Source: Pseudomonadota bacterium (lineage in GTDB: Bacteria > Pseudomonadota > Alphaproteobacteria > Kiloniellales > JACOMY01). From it: DNA of 36,748 nt. Position numbers and translations under genes: made by a program. The notes below the pieces were generated by a model. It did not search any database. It saw nothing but the letters and a program-made list of their open reading frames with translations, and was not told the DNA's origin. Of the stretch, positions 1-8,549 are shown piece by piece (within the stretch, counting starts at the first letter, position 1; every line of letters starts with the position of its first letter). Location: assembly GCA_029781795.1 (NCBI GenBank), contig JAKOWB010000172.1, forward strand, positions 1-36,748, written 5' to 3'.

Positions 1-2
1 GC

Positions 3-824
3 CTGCAGACCGGCGAGATCCACCTGATCGAGCGCGTCGACCTGAAGACCCTGGAGCTCTTGAAGCAGTCGCCGGACATCCAGGTCTTCCGCACCGCCGG
101 CTATGCGCACCGTTCCTTCTGCATGCTCTCGGACACCGCGCCCTTCGACAACCTGGACGTCCGCCTGGCGCTGAAGTACGCGGTCGATCGCGAGGAGGTG
201 CTGAGCAAGATCCTGCGCGGCTATGGGCGGCTCGGCAACGATCACCCCATCGCCTCCAGCGACCCCATGTTCGCGGCCGACATCCCGCAGCGCGTCTATG
301 ACCCGGACAAGGCGAAGTTCCACTGGAAGAAGGGCGGCTACGACGGCCCGATCACGCTGCACACCTCCGAGGCGGCCTTCGCCGAGGCGGTCGACGCCGC
401 CGTGCTCTACAAGGAGCAGGCGGCCAAGTGCGGCATCCAGATCGAGGTGCAGCGCGAGCCGGCCGACGGCTACTGGTCCGACGTCTGGCGCAAGAAGCCC
501 TTCGTCGTCGCCTCCTGGGGCGGGCGCCCGACCGCCAACATCATGCTGACCACGGCCTACAAGTCGGATGCCGCCTACAACGACACGCACTGGGTGCGGC
601 CGGCCTTCGACCAGCTGCTGGTCGCGGCGCGCGGCGAGCTCGACCTCGCCAAGCGCAAGCAGATGTACCACGACATGCAGTTGATGATTCACGAGGATGG
701 CGGCGCCCTGATCGCGATGTTCTACGACTACATCGACGCGGCCAGGGCCAATGTCGGCGGCTACGAGCCGGGCAACTTCGCCCTCTCGGGCTGCCGCGCG
801 GCGGAGCGCTGCTGGCTGGCCTGA
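3..824 (+). CDS. ABC transporter substrate-binding protein, peptide type (partial, 5' end missing)
   Basis: This is the C-terminal part of a periplasmic solute-binding protein of the SBP_bac_5 (DppA/OppA/nickel) family. The frame is open from the left edge, so the true start lies outside the window and about 273 residues are visible. The family's C-terminal lobe is recognisable: the 'DNLDVRLALKYAVDREEVL' segment, then a DPDKAK motif and the usual tail with 'ELDLAKRKQMYHDMQ' (binding proteins of this family end with a helix of this kind). It is followed by two cognate permease genes, so it should capture the ligand for that importer. The peptide-like ligand cannot be read from the sequence. 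Enzymes encoded further down the cluster suggest an amino-acid-derived or amide compound. Family assignment is confident; substrate is unknown. Confidence 0.9.
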   Translation: MQTGEIHLIERVDLKTLELLKQSPDIQVFRTAGYAHRSFCMLSDTAPFDNLDVRLALKYAVDREEVLSKILRGYGRLGNDHPIASSDPMFAADIPQRVYDPDKAKFHWKKGGYDGPITLHTSEAAFAEAVDAAVLYKEQAAKCGIQIEVQREPADGYWSDVWRKKPFVVASWGGRPTANIMLTTAYKSDAAYNDTHWVRPAFDQLLVAARGELDLAKRKQMYHDMQLMIHEDGGALIAMFYDYIDAARANVGGYEPGNFALSGCRAAERCWLA

Positions 825-856
825 GCGGCCGGCCGGGCGGGAAGGGGGGCGCGGGC

Positions 857-1807
857 TTGCTCTGGTCCTTGATCGGTCAGCGCATCTTCTGGGGCTGCGT
901 CACCCTTCTCGTCGTCTCCCTGCTGATCTTCCTCGGCACGGAGATCCTGCCGGGCGACGTCGCCCAGTCGATCCTGGGGCAGGAGGCGACGCCGGAAGCC
1001 GTCGCCGCCCTGCGCCACGACCTCGGCCTCGACGTCCCGCCGCTGCAGCGCTATCTCGACTGGATCGGCGGGCTGCTGCGGGGCGACCTCGGCCTGTCGC
1101 TGGCGAGCGGCAAGCCGGTGGCCGAGCTGGTTGGCGCCCGCCTCGGCAACACCTTCTTCCTGGCCGGCACCGCCGCGTTGGTCGCCATCCCGCTGTCGCT
1201 GGCGCTCGGCCTGCTGGCGGCGCTGCACCAGGACCGCGCGCTGGACCGCGGGCTCTCGGTCAGCTCGCTCATCGCCATCTCGGCGCCGGAATTCCTGATC
1301 GGCTATATCCTGGTCTACCTGCTCTCGGTTCACGCCGGACTCTTCCCCGCGCTGTCGCGCCTGACCCAGCGCATGGACCTGCTGGAGCAGCTTCGCACCA
1401 TCGCGCTGCCCTGCCTGACGCTGACCGCGGTGGTGGCGGCGCACACGCTGCGCATGACCCGCGCCTCGATCATCCCGGTGCTGGCGCAGCCTTACATCGA
1501 GACCGCGCTGTTGAAGGGCGTCAGCCGCGCCCGCATCGTGGTGGTGCACGCCCTGCCCAACGCGCTGGCGCCGATCATCTCGGTCGTCATGCTGACCCTG
1601 GCCTACCTGGTGGTCGGCGTCGTAGTGGTCGAGGTGGTCTTCAGCTATCCCGGCATGGGCAAGCTGATGGTCGACGGCGTGGCCAAGCGCGACATCCCGC
1701 TGGTGCAGGCCTGCGGGCTGCTTTTCGCCAGCGTCTACATCCTGCTGAACCTGATGGCGGACGTGCTGGCGGTGCTGGCCAACCCGCGCCTCAGGCACCC
1801 GAAGTGA
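857..1807 (+). CDS. ABC transporter permease, DppB/OppB type
   Basis: This is an inner-membrane permease subunit of a peptide/nickel-type importer. I chose the TTG at 857 because a purine-rich AAGGGGGG Shine-Dalgarno lies about 8 bases upstream and the product then begins directly with the family's first membrane helix (LIGQRIFWGCVTLLVVSL). The result is 316 residues, usual for DppB. Further marks are the 'LPGDVAQSILG' loop after helix 1, four or five more hydrophobic segments, and the EAA loop that contacts the ATPase ('ALLKGVSRARIVVVHALPNA'). The gene follows the binding-protein gene by 32 bases and precedes the second permease by 7 bases. No ATPase gene is visible in this cluster, so one must lie upstream of the window or be shared. 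Confidence 0.9.
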   Translation: MLWSLIGQRIFWGCVTLLVVSLLIFLGTEILPGDVAQSILGQEATPEAVAALRHDLGLDVPPLQRYLDWIGGLLRGDLGLSLASGKPVAELVGARLGNTFFLAGTAALVAIPLSLALGLLAALHQDRALDRGLSVSSLIAISAPEFLIGYILVYLLSVHAGLFPALSRLTQRMDLLEQLRTIALPCLTLTAVVAAHTLRMTRASIIPVLAQPYIETALLKGVSRARIVVVHALPNALAPIISVVMLTLAYLVVGVVVVEVVFSYPGMGKLMVDGVAKRDIPLVQACGLLFASVYILLNLMADVLAVLANPRLRHPK

Positions 1808-1814
1808 GGCGGCG

Positions 1815-2618
1815 ATGAACCGGCGCCTTACCCTGGCGGCCCGTGTCGGCCTGACCATCATCCTCTTGAACCTCTTCGCCGCCCTGGCCGGCCCGGAAAT
1901 CGCGCCCTTTGGCGAGACCGACATCGTCGCCGACGTCTGGCAGCCGCCCTCGGCCGCGCACTGGCTCGGCACCGACAACCTGGGCCGCGACATGCTGAGC
2001 CGCCTGCTCTACGGCGCGCAGAACACCGTCCTGCTGGCCCTGCTGATCACCGCCATCTCCTTCCTGGTCGGCACCCTGCTGGGGCTGACCGCCGCGGTGG
2101 TGGGCGGCTGGGTGGACCAGGCGCTGGGGCGCGGCATCGACGTGGTGATGGCCTTCCCGACGCTGATCCTGTCGCTGGTGGTGCTGACCATCACCGGCTC
2201 GTCGATCCCGGCGCTGGTGGCCGTCGTCGCGCTGCTGGATTCGACGCGCGTCTTCCGCCTGTCGCGCGCCGTCGCCCGCGACATCGCGGTGATGGACTAT
2301 GTCGAGGCGGCGCGCCTGCGCGGCGAACGCATCTGGTGGGTGATGCGCCACGAGGTGCTGCCCAACGCGCTGCCGCCCCTGGTGGCCGAGTTCGGGCTGC
2401 GCTTCTGCTTCGCCAGCCTCTTCATCTCCTCGCTCTCCTTCCTCGGCCTCGGGCTGCAGCCGCCGCAGGCCGACTGGGGCGGCATGGTGCGCGACAACGC
2501 CAACGCCATCTCGTTCGGCCTGCTGGTGCCGCTGTTCCCGGCGCTGGCCCTGGCGCTGCTGACCGTCGGGGTAAACCTGGTGGTCGACTGGCTGCTGCGG
2601 CGGAGCCAGCCGCGATGA
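1815..2618 (+). CDS. ABC transporter permease, DppC/OppC type
   Basis: This is the second inner-membrane permease, 267 residues. It shows the DppC-type layout: a short cytoplasmic N-terminus, one membrane helix, the periplasmic 'WLGTDNLGRDMLSRLLYGA' signature, and then about five helices with the EAA loop 'VEAARLRGERIWWVMRHEVLPNA'. The C-terminal 'SFLGLGLQPPQADWGGM' is typical of the family. Translation is coupled to the next gene: its TGA (2616-2618) overlaps the ATG of the LysR gene (2615). It would pair with the DppB-like protein to form the channel. It is slightly shorter than many DppC proteins (about 290) because the N-terminus is short. Confidence 0.92.
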   Translation: MNRRLTLAARVGLTIILLNLFAALAGPEIAPFGETDIVADVWQPPSAAHWLGTDNLGRDMLSRLLYGAQNTVLLALLITAISFLVGTLLGLTAAVVGGWVDQALGRGIDVVMAFPTLILSLVVLTITGSSIPALVAVVALLDSTRVFRLSRAVARDIAVMDYVEAARLRGERIWWVMRHEVLPNALPPLVAEFGLRFCFASLFISSLSFLGLGLQPPQADWGGMVRDNANAISFGLLVPLFPALALALLTVGVNLVVDWLLRRSQPR

Positions 2619-3526
2619 AGCCGCTCAACATCTCCTTCCGGCAGATGCAGGCCTTCGTCGCGCTGGCACACGCCGGCAGCTACCGCGCCGCCGCCCGCGA
2701 GCTGAGCCTGTCCCAGTCGACCCTCTCGACCACGATCCAGCAGATCGAGACCGCGCTGGGCGTCACGCTGTTCGACCGCACCACGCGGCGGGTGGAGCTG
2801 ACCGCCGTCGGCCGCGACCTGCTGCGCGCCGCGACACGCATCCTGGAGGACGTGGCGGCTACCCTCAGCGACGTGCGCGCGGTGGCCGAGGGGCGGCGTG
2901 GCCAGGTCGTGGTCTCCAGCGTCTATTCCTTCGCCTCCTGGGTGCTGCCGCGGGTGATCGCGGAGTACAGCGCGCGCTTCCCCAACGTCGCGGTGAAGGT
3001 GCTCGACTTCTCCAGCCGCGGCGTGCAGCAGAGCCTGCTGATCGGCGAGGCCGACCTCGGCATCTGCGGCTCGCACGGCCTGCACGAGGACCTGGAGTTC
3101 ACCCACATGGCGGTGGACCGCTACTGCGCGCTGCTGCCGGCGGGGCACGCCCTGGCCCGCCGCCGCCGCGTCACCTGGCGCGAGCTGCTGCGCCAGCCCT
3201 TCGTCGCGCTGGCGCGCGGCACGCAGATCCGCGAGATCGTCGAATCGGCGCTGCGGCCGCACGAGATGGCCATCCGCGCCACGCACGAGGCGACGCATTC
3301 CGCCGTGCTGGCCGCCATGGTGGAGCGTGGCCTCGGCGTCACCGCCCTGCCCGAAACGGCGCTGCGCGCCATGTCGCTGGGCGAGCTGGTCTTCCGACCG
3401 GTGGTCGAGCCGGTGATCGAACGCGACGTCGGCCTGCTGCAGCGGCGCGGCCGTTCGCTCTCGCCCGTGGCGCAGTCCTTCCGCGAGGAGCTCCAGCGCC
3501 TCGTGGCCCGCGACTTTCCGCAATGA
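2615..3526 (+). CDS. LysR-family transcriptional regulator
   Basis: This is a 303-residue regulator. An N-terminal winged helix-turn-helix covers about residues 7-66 ('ISFRQMQAFVALAHAGSYRA', then 'LSLSQSTLSTTIQQIE' as the recognition region, and 'GVTLFDRTTRRVELT'). A LysR substrate-binding domain covers about 90-300. The start overlaps the upstream permease stop by 4 bases. Most LysR genes are divergent from their targets, but this one sits inside the cluster and is transcribed with it, between transporter and enzyme genes. That suggests it controls the cluster and itself. The inducer is unknown; a compound imported by the transporter or made by the lyase is a plausible guess. Confidence 0.93.
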   Translation: MKPLNISFRQMQAFVALAHAGSYRAAARELSLSQSTLSTTIQQIETALGVTLFDRTTRRVELTAVGRDLLRAATRILEDVAATLSDVRAVAEGRRGQVVVSSVYSFASWVLPRVIAEYSARFPNVAVKVLDFSSRGVQQSLLIGEADLGICGSHGLHEDLEFTHMAVDRYCALLPAGHALARRRRVTWRELLRQPFVALARGTQIREIVESALRPHEMAIRATHEATHSAVLAAMVERGLGVTALPETALRAMSLGELVFRPVVEPVIERDVGLLQRRGRSLSPVAQSFREELQRLVARDFPQ

Positions 3527-3551
3527 CCCTCAGCCCCCAGGAGACCCGGCC

Positions 3552-4526
3552 ATGACCGCGACCGTCCGGCAGCTCGCGCTTTCGGAAATCCCCGTGATCG
3601 GCATCGGCGGCCTGGGCCGGGGTGGCGCCGGCACCACGGCGGTCATCGCCGAGGCGATCCGCCGCGCCAGCGAGCAGGTCGGCTTCTTCTACGTCAAGGA
3701 CCACGGCATCCCGCCGGCGCTGCGCGAGCGGGCCCTGTCCCAGGCCAGGACCTTCTTCGCGCTGCCGGATGCCGCCAAGCGCGAGGTGCAGGTGAATCGC
3801 CGCCACCGCGGCTACATCCCGATCGGCGACGCGCGCATGTACGGCAAGGGGCACCCCGACCTGAAGGAGAGCTTCAAGTGGGGGCTGGAGCTTCCGGCCA
3901 GCGACCCCGAGGTCATGGCCGGCCGGCCGCTGATGGGGCCGAACCAATGGCCGGCGACGCCGCCCGGCTTGCGCGGCGCGCTCTACGACTGGTTCACCGC
4001 TGTCATGGCCTGCGGCGACCGCATCCTCGGCGCCATCGCCGTCAGCCTGGGCCTCGAGGAGAGCTTCTTCGCCGCCAGCTACCGCAAGCCCTTGTCGCGC
4101 GGCGGCATCATCCACTATCCGGCGCAGGGTCCGCAGTCGCCGGCCGACCAGTTCGGCGTCGCCCCGCACACCGACTATGGCTGCCTGACGCTGCTGTGGC
4201 AGGACGACACCGGCGGGCTGCAGGTCAAGGGCCGCGGCGGCGATTGGATCGCGGCGACGCCGATCGACGACAGCTTCGTCATCAACATCGGCGACCTGCT
4301 GGCGCGCTGGTCGAACGAGCGCTTCGTCTCCACGCCGCATCGGGTGGTCAACGCCTCGGGCCGCGACCGCTACTCCATGGTGGTGTTCCACGATCCGCAC
4401 GGCGACACGCTGGTCGACCCGCGGGACATGGCGCTGCCGGAGGGGATGGCGCCGCTGCACCCGCCGGTCCGCGTCTCGGACTACATCGCCGGCCGCTTCG
4501 CCGAAGCCTTCACCTACAAGAGCTGA
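3552..4526 (+). CDS. 2-oxoglutarate/Fe(II)-dependent oxygenase, isopenicillin N synthase-like family
   Basis: This is a 324-residue soluble oxygenase of the DIOX_N plus 2OG-FeII_Oxy type (isopenicillin N synthase, plant ACC oxidase and gibberellin oxidase relatives). The N-terminal DIOX_N part includes 'VGFFYVKDHGIP'. The jelly-roll core has the full iron site H206-x-D208 ('APHTDYG') and H263 ('STPHRVVN'), with R273-x-S275 for the 2-oxoglutarate carboxylate. All key residues are intact, so it should be active. AGGAG lies about 9 bases before the ATG. The lyase gene follows after 8 bases. In this cluster it probably hydroxylates or oxidatively modifies the compound also acted on by the lyase homologue and amidohydrolase. 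Substrate is unknown. Confidence 0.9.
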   Translation: MTATVRQLALSEIPVIGIGGLGRGGAGTTAVIAEAIRRASEQVGFFYVKDHGIPPALRERALSQARTFFALPDAAKREVQVNRRHRGYIPIGDARMYGKGHPDLKESFKWGLELPASDPEVMAGRPLMGPNQWPATPPGLRGALYDWFTAVMACGDRILGAIAVSLGLEESFFAASYRKPLSRGGIIHYPAQGPQSPADQFGVAPHTDYGCLTLLWQDDTGGLQVKGRGGDWIAATPIDDSFVINIGDLLARWSNERFVSTPHRVVNASGRDRYSMVVFHDPHGDTLVDPRDMALPEGMAPLHPPVRVSDYIAGRFAEAFTYKS

Positions 4527-4534
4527 GGGCGCGC

Positions 4535-5992
4535 ATGACCGTCACGCTGGATCGCCGCGGCGACTTCACGCTGGAAAGCTTCCGCCGCGTCGCCTGGGCG
4601 GGCGAGGCGGTGGCCATCGCGCCCGCCGCCGAGCGGCGCATGGCCGAGCGGCGCGCCGCTTTCATGGCCTTCCTGGCGCAGGACCCGCCGCCCGTCGTCT
4701 ATAGCGTCACCAGCGGCTTCGGCGACGCCGCGGGCAAGCAGCTCGACGCCGCGGGGCGGCGACAGCAGGCCGAGCGCCCGCCCTATCACCACGGCATCGA
4801 CATGGGCCCGCCGCTGCCGGCGCGCATCGTGCGCGGCATCCTCTTCGCGCGCCTGACCACGCTGCTGGAGGGCGAGGCCGCGGTGCGCCCGGTGATCGCC
4901 CGGCGCGTCGCCGAAATGCTTGACGGCCGGCCGCTGCCGACCCTGGGGCGCGAGGCGCTGATGGCCTCGGGCGAGGTCGACCAGCTCGTCGCCCTGCTGT
5001 ACCCGCTGCTGGGGCCGGGGCTGGAGGAGAAGGAGGGCGGCGCGCTGCAGAACGGCTGCCCCGCCGCCGGTGCGCTGGCCGCCGACACGGCGCTGCGCGC
5101 CGCGCGCCGGCGCTGGCTGGCGGCCCACATCCTGGCGCTGTCGGTCGAGGCCGCGCGCGCGCCGCTCGATCCCTTCGACCCGGTCCACGCCGACCTGCTG
5201 CCCGACCCGGCCGAGGGCGCGGCGCTGGCCGCCGTCGGCCGCTGCCTGGCCGGCGCCGCGGTCGAGGGGCGGCGCAGCTACCAGGCGCCGGTCTCGTGGC
5301 GGATCGTGCCGCGCGTGCTGGCCCAGGCCTGGCGCGCCGGCGCGCAGCTGGCCGAGGCGGCGCGCTTCGCCCTGCAGTCGATCGGCGACAACCCGGTCTT
5401 CCTGCCGCCGACGCCGGAGCATCCCCTGGGCCGCACGCTGGCGACCGGGGGCTATCACAATGCCACGCTGGCGCCGGCCAGCGACGCTGTCGGCTTCGCC
5501 TGGGTCGACATCGCCACCCTGGCCTCGCGCCACGTCGACAAGCTGATGCTGGCGGAGTTCAACGGCCACTCCCTCGGCCTCTCGGCGCCGGGCCAGGTGA
5601 CCGGCGTGCGCCGCCTGACCCACGCCTATGCCTGGTTCCGCCAGCGCATGAGCGAGGCGGCGCGCCCGACGCTGCTGCCGATGGACGATGGCGGCGTGTT
5701 CCAGAGCGACCTCTTCCTGCCGTCCTTCCTGGCCTGGGAGCGCGAGGAGGCGCTGGCCCGCGACCTCGACGCCTGCCTGGCGATCCTCGGCGTGGTGGCG
5801 AGCCAGGCGCTGTGGCTCGATGGGCGCGCGCCCGCGCCGCCCCTCGTGCCGCTGCTCGAGACGCTGCGCGCAGCGGTGCCGCCGGTGGAAAGCCCGCGCG
5901 ACCTCGGCGCCGAGATCGGCGTCCTGCGCGAGCGCTTCACCGCCTGGTGCGAGGGCGCGGATGCCGCGCTGCCGCTGGAGCCACCGCGATGA
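4535..5992 (+). CDS. Divergent MIO-type aromatic amino acid lyase (HAL/PAL) homologue
   Basis: This 485-residue protein resembles histidine/phenylalanine ammonia-lyases, which use a methylidene-imidazolone (MIO) group formed from Ala-Ser-Gly. Visible family marks are 'YSVTSGFGD' (residues 56-64), the ASG triad at 144-146, 'KEGGALQNG' (166-174, MIO-proximal Asn173), Arg256 in 'QAPVSWRIVP' and 'GDNPVF' (284-289). It is shorter than typical HutH (about 510). Two positions differ from ordinary lyases: the Tyr of the usual YSLR motif is Val253, and the Glu of the usual QED motif is Ser391 ('FQSDLF'). MIO formation seems possible, but the reaction (ammonia elimination, aminomutase or another) cannot be assumed. 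I chose ATG 4535 because GAGGG lies just upstream and the product begins like a normal N-terminus. The next gene starts within its stop codon. Confidence 0.85.
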   Translation: MTVTLDRRGDFTLESFRRVAWAGEAVAIAPAAERRMAERRAAFMAFLAQDPPPVVYSVTSGFGDAAGKQLDAAGRRQQAERPPYHHGIDMGPPLPARIVRGILFARLTTLLEGEAAVRPVIARRVAEMLDGRPLPTLGREALMASGEVDQLVALLYPLLGPGLEEKEGGALQNGCPAAGALAADTALRAARRRWLAAHILALSVEAARAPLDPFDPVHADLLPDPAEGAALAAVGRCLAGAAVEGRRSYQAPVSWRIVPRVLAQAWRAGAQLAEAARFALQSIGDNPVFLPPTPEHPLGRTLATGGYHNATLAPASDAVGFAWVDIATLASRHVDKLMLAEFNGHSLGLSAPGQVTGVRRLTHAYAWFRQRMSEAARPTLLPMDDGGVFQSDLFLPSFLAWEREEALARDLDACLAILGVVASQALWLDGRAPAPPLVPLLETLRAAVPPVESPRDLGAEIGVLRERFTAWCEGADAALPLEPPR

Positions 5993-6975
5993 CCGGCGCC
6001 ATCGACATGCACGCGCATTTCTATGGCGAGACGCTGATGCGGGCGCTGGAGCGCCGCGACACGCCGCCCTTCGTCGAGCGCGACGGCGGCGGCAAGCGCT
6101 GGCTGGTGGCGCCGACGGCGCGTTTCCCGGTGACCCCGGTGATGGGCGAGGCGGCGGCGCGCGTAGCTCTGCTCGATGCCGCCGGCATCGAGCGGCAGCT
6201 CATCACCTTCCCCGGCGCGCTGGGCGCTGACGCCTTGCCGGCGGCGGAGGCGCTGCCGCTGATCCGCGACTGCAACGACGAGCTGGCGGCGGTGCGGCAG
6301 GCGCACCCGGCGCGCTTCGCCACGCTGGCCGGGCTGCCCTATGCCGATCCCGAGGCCGCCGTGGCCGAGCTGGAACGCGCCTGTGGGTCCCTGGGGCATC
6401 GGGGTTTCATCCTGCCGGCAAACTTCGTGCTGGAGAGCCGGCGGCTGGACGCGCTGCTGCCGCTGCTGGCCGCCGCCGACAGCCTCGGCGCGCACGTCAT
6501 GGTGCATGCCGGTCCGCGCCCCGGCGAGCTGGGGCAGGCGGCGGCGCAGTTCGCCGACCTGCAGCTCCACCGCGGCTCCAGCGTGGCGCTGCAGGCGGCC
6601 ATGACGCAGGCGACGCTGACGCTGATCTTCTCGGACCTGATGGAGCGCTTCCCGCGCGTCACCCTGCAGGTCATCAACCTGGGCGGCGTGCTGCCCTTCC
6701 TGGTCGAGCGCATGGACCAGGTGGCGGCGGGGCGGCGGCCGGGCGATCCCTTGCCCTCGGCGCTGGCGCCGCGCGTCTATGTCGACAGCGCCTCCTTCGG
6801 CCCGCGCGCCCTGGCGCTGGCGGCCCAGGTCTTCGGCGCCGAGCGCGTGCTGCTGGGCAGCGACTGCCCGATCTTCGATGCTGCCGCCGCGGTGCGCGCG
6901 GTGGCCGAGAGCGCCCTGGCGCCGGCCGAGCGCGCCGCCATCGCCCGCGGGAACGCCCTGGCCCTGCTTGACTAG
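5989..6975 (+). CDS. Amidohydrolase_2 (ACMSD-like) family metal-dependent hydrolase/decarboxylase
   Basis: This 328-residue TIM-barrel protein belongs to the amidohydrolase_2 family (alpha-amino-beta-carboxymuconate-semialdehyde decarboxylase and relatives). Metal ligands expected for the family are present: H8-x-H10 ('DMHAHFYG'), H173 ('MVHAGPR') and D292 ('LLGSDCP'). The strand that usually carries 'HGGG', with the catalytic His (H228 in characterised ACMSD), reads '[10 protein letters not shown]', so an Asn replaces it. The ATG overlaps the lyase stop (ATGA). Its TAG shares the CTAG at 6972-6975 with the stop of the convergent acr3 gene. In context it could hydrolyse or decarboxylate a product of the lyase/oxygenase steps. 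The exact reaction is unknown. Confidence 0.88.
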   Translation: MTGAIDMHAHFYGETLMRALERRDTPPFVERDGGGKRWLVAPTARFPVTPVMGEAAARVALLDAAGIERQLITFPGALGADALPAAEALPLIRDCNDELAAVRQAHPARFATLAGLPYADPEAAVAELERACGSLGHRGFILPANFVLESRRLDALLPLLAAADSLGAHVMVHAGPRPGELGQAAAQFADLQLHRGSSVALQAAMTQATLTLIFSDLMERFPRVTLQVINLGGVLPFLVERMDQVAAGRRPGDPLPSALAPRVYVDSASFGPRALALAAQVFGAERVLLGSDCPIFDAAAAVRAVAESALAPAERAAIARGNALALLD

Positions 6976-8036
6976 CTGCCGGGGAACCAGTGGCGCGTGC
7001 GGTTGGCCAAGGCCACCAGGGACAGCATCACCGGCACCTCGACCAGCACGCCGACGACCGTGGCCAGGGCTGCGCCCGACTGCAGGCCGAAGAGGCTGAT
7101 GGCGACGGCCACCGCCAGCTCGAAGAAGTTGGAGGTGCCGATCAGCGCGCAGGGCGCGGCGACGTCGAAGGGAATGCGCCAGAGCCTGGCCCAGAGGTAG
7201 CCCAGCCAGAAGATGCCGTAGGACTGCAGCAGCAGCGGCACGGCGATCAGGGCGATGACCAGCGGCTGCTCCAGGATCACCTGGCCCTGGAAGCCGAAGA
7301 GCAGCACCACGGTCAGCAGCAGGCCGAGGATCGAGGCCGGCTTGATGCGATGCGTGAAGGCGCGGACCGCCGCGTCGGAGCCGAGGCGTCGCCGGGTCAG
7401 CCAGCCGGCGGCCAGCGGGATCACCACGTAGAGCCCGACCGACAGCAGCAGCGTGTTCCAGGGCACGGCGATGTCGGTGACGCCCAGCAGCAGCGCGACG
7501 ATGGGCGCGAAGGCGACGATCATGATCAGGTCGTTCACCGAGACCTGCACCAGCGTGTAGGTGGCATCGCCGCGGGTGAGCTGCGACCAGACGAAGACCA
7601 TGGCGGTACAGGGCGCCGCGCCGAGCAGGATCAGGCCGGCGATGTACTGCTGCGCGTCGGCCGGCTGGATCCAGCCGGCGAAGAGGCCCTCGAAGAAGAG
7701 CACGGCGAGGCCGGCCATGGTGAAGGGCTTGATCAGCCAGTTGACCGCCAGGGTGATGACCAGGCCCTTCGGTCGCTCGCCGATGCGCCGCACGGCGGCG
7801 AAGTCGACCGCCACCATCATGGGATAGACCATGGCCCAGATCAGCACGGCGACCGGCAGGTTGACCCGGGCGACCTCCCACCCCGCCAGCGTGGCGAAGA
7901 GGCCGGGGAAGGCGCGGCCCAGCAGCAGGCCGGCGGCGATGGAGAGCGCGACCCAGAGCGACAGCCACTTCTCGAACCCGCCGATGCCCCCGGCCGGCCG
8001 GGGTCGCGCGACCGCCTCACGCATGGCCGATGGCAT
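6972..8036 (-). CDS. acr3: ACR3-family arsenite efflux transporter
   Basis: This 354-residue membrane protein of about ten helices exports arsenite across the inner membrane. The ACR3 signature '[13 protein letters not shown]' (about 139-151) carries the conserved Cys143 needed for arsenite transport in the family. A second conserved block, '[14 protein letters not shown]', lies near the end. Its start overlaps the arsC end by 20 bases, so the two are translationally linked; an inner ATG at residue 5 is an alternative start. It is the last gene of an arsR-arsC-acr3 operon. The product takes arsenite made by ArsC. Its stop overlaps that of the convergent amidohydrolase gene, leaving no room for a terminator. 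Confidence 0.95.
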   Translation of the reverse strand: MPSAMREAVARPRPAGGIGGFEKWLSLWVALSIAAGLLLGRAFPGLFATLAGWEVARVNLPVAVLIWAMVYPMMVAVDFAAVRRIGERPKGLVITLAVNWLIKPFTMAGLAVLFFEGLFAGWIQPADAQQYIAGLILLGAAPCTAMVFVWSQLTRGDATYTLVQVSVNDLIMIVAFAPIVALLLGVTDIAVPWNTLLLSVGLYVVIPLAAGWLTRRRLGSDAAVRAFTHRIKPASILGLLLTVVLLFGFQGQVILEQPLVIALIAVPLLLQSYGIFWLGYLWARLWRIPFDVAAPCALIGTSNFFELAVAVAISLFGLQSGAALATVVGVLVEVPVMLSLVALANRTRHWFPGS

Positions 8037-8520
8037 CCAGCCGCCGCTGCAGCGCCAGACGGTCGAGCGAGGCGAGTGGCAGGGACACGAGGATCGAGAT
8101 GCGGTTGTGCAGCCGCCCGTAGGCGTCGGCGAAGGCGGCGCGCTTCAGGGCCTCGTTGCCCTCTGCCGCCGCGGGATCGGGCACGCCCCAGTGCGCCGTC
8201 ATGGGCTGGCCCGGCCAGACCGGGCAGGCCTCGGCGGCGGCGCTGTCGCAGACGGTGAAGACGAAATCCAGCGCCGGGGCGCCCGGCGCCGCGAACTCGT
8301 CCCAGGACTTGGAGCGCAGGCCCTCGACCGGGTGGTTGAAGCGCCGCAGCAGGTCCAGCGCATAGGGATGCACCGCGCCCTTGGGATGGCTGCCGGCGGA
8401 GTAGGCGCGGAAATGGCCCTGACCCAGGCGGTCGAGGATCGCCTCGCCCATGATCGAGCGGGCGGAATTGCCGGTGCAGAGGAAGAGGACGTTGAAGATC
8501 CGCGGCTGCGAGGTGGGCAT
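8017..8520 (-). CDS. arsC: Arsenate reductase, low-molecular-weight tyrosine phosphatase type
   Basis: This 167-residue cytosolic enzyme reduces arsenate to arsenite. The phosphatase P-loop is 'LCTGNSARS' with nucleophile Cys15 and Arg21 (C-x5-R). The redox cysteines Cys91 and Cys99 ('[11 protein letters not shown]') are spaced much like the Cys pair of thioredoxin-linked ArsC (Cys82/Cys89 in the staphylococcal enzyme). The 'GVPDP' Asp (about 115) is the general acid. This supports thioredoxin-coupled rather than glutaredoxin-coupled reduction; the coupling is inference. It lies between arsR and acr3 in the operon, 29 bases downstream of arsR. Confidence 0.95.
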   Translation of the reverse strand: MPTSQPRIFNVLFLCTGNSARSIMGEAILDRLGQGHFRAYSAGSHPKGAVHPYALDLLRRFNHPVEGLRSKSWDEFAAPGAPALDFVFTVCDSAAAEACPVWPGQPMTAHWGVPDPAAAEGNEALKRAAFADAYGRLHNRISILVSLPLASLDRLALQRRLDAIGHA

Positions 8521-8549
8521 GGCTGGCCTGGAAGGTAGTGGATGAAGCG

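Noticed and set aside
4535..6975. Reading the lyase and amidohydrolase as part of histidine utilisation (hut)
   Set aside because: No hutU, hutI, hutG or hutC relatives are present, and the lyase lacks residues conserved in HutH.
6990..8258. Long plus-strand frame of 422 codons opposite acr3 and arsC
   Set aside because: It is a shadow of the arsenic genes, with Gln/His/Asp/Gly/Arg-rich content and no domain; both minus-strand genes have complete signature motifs.
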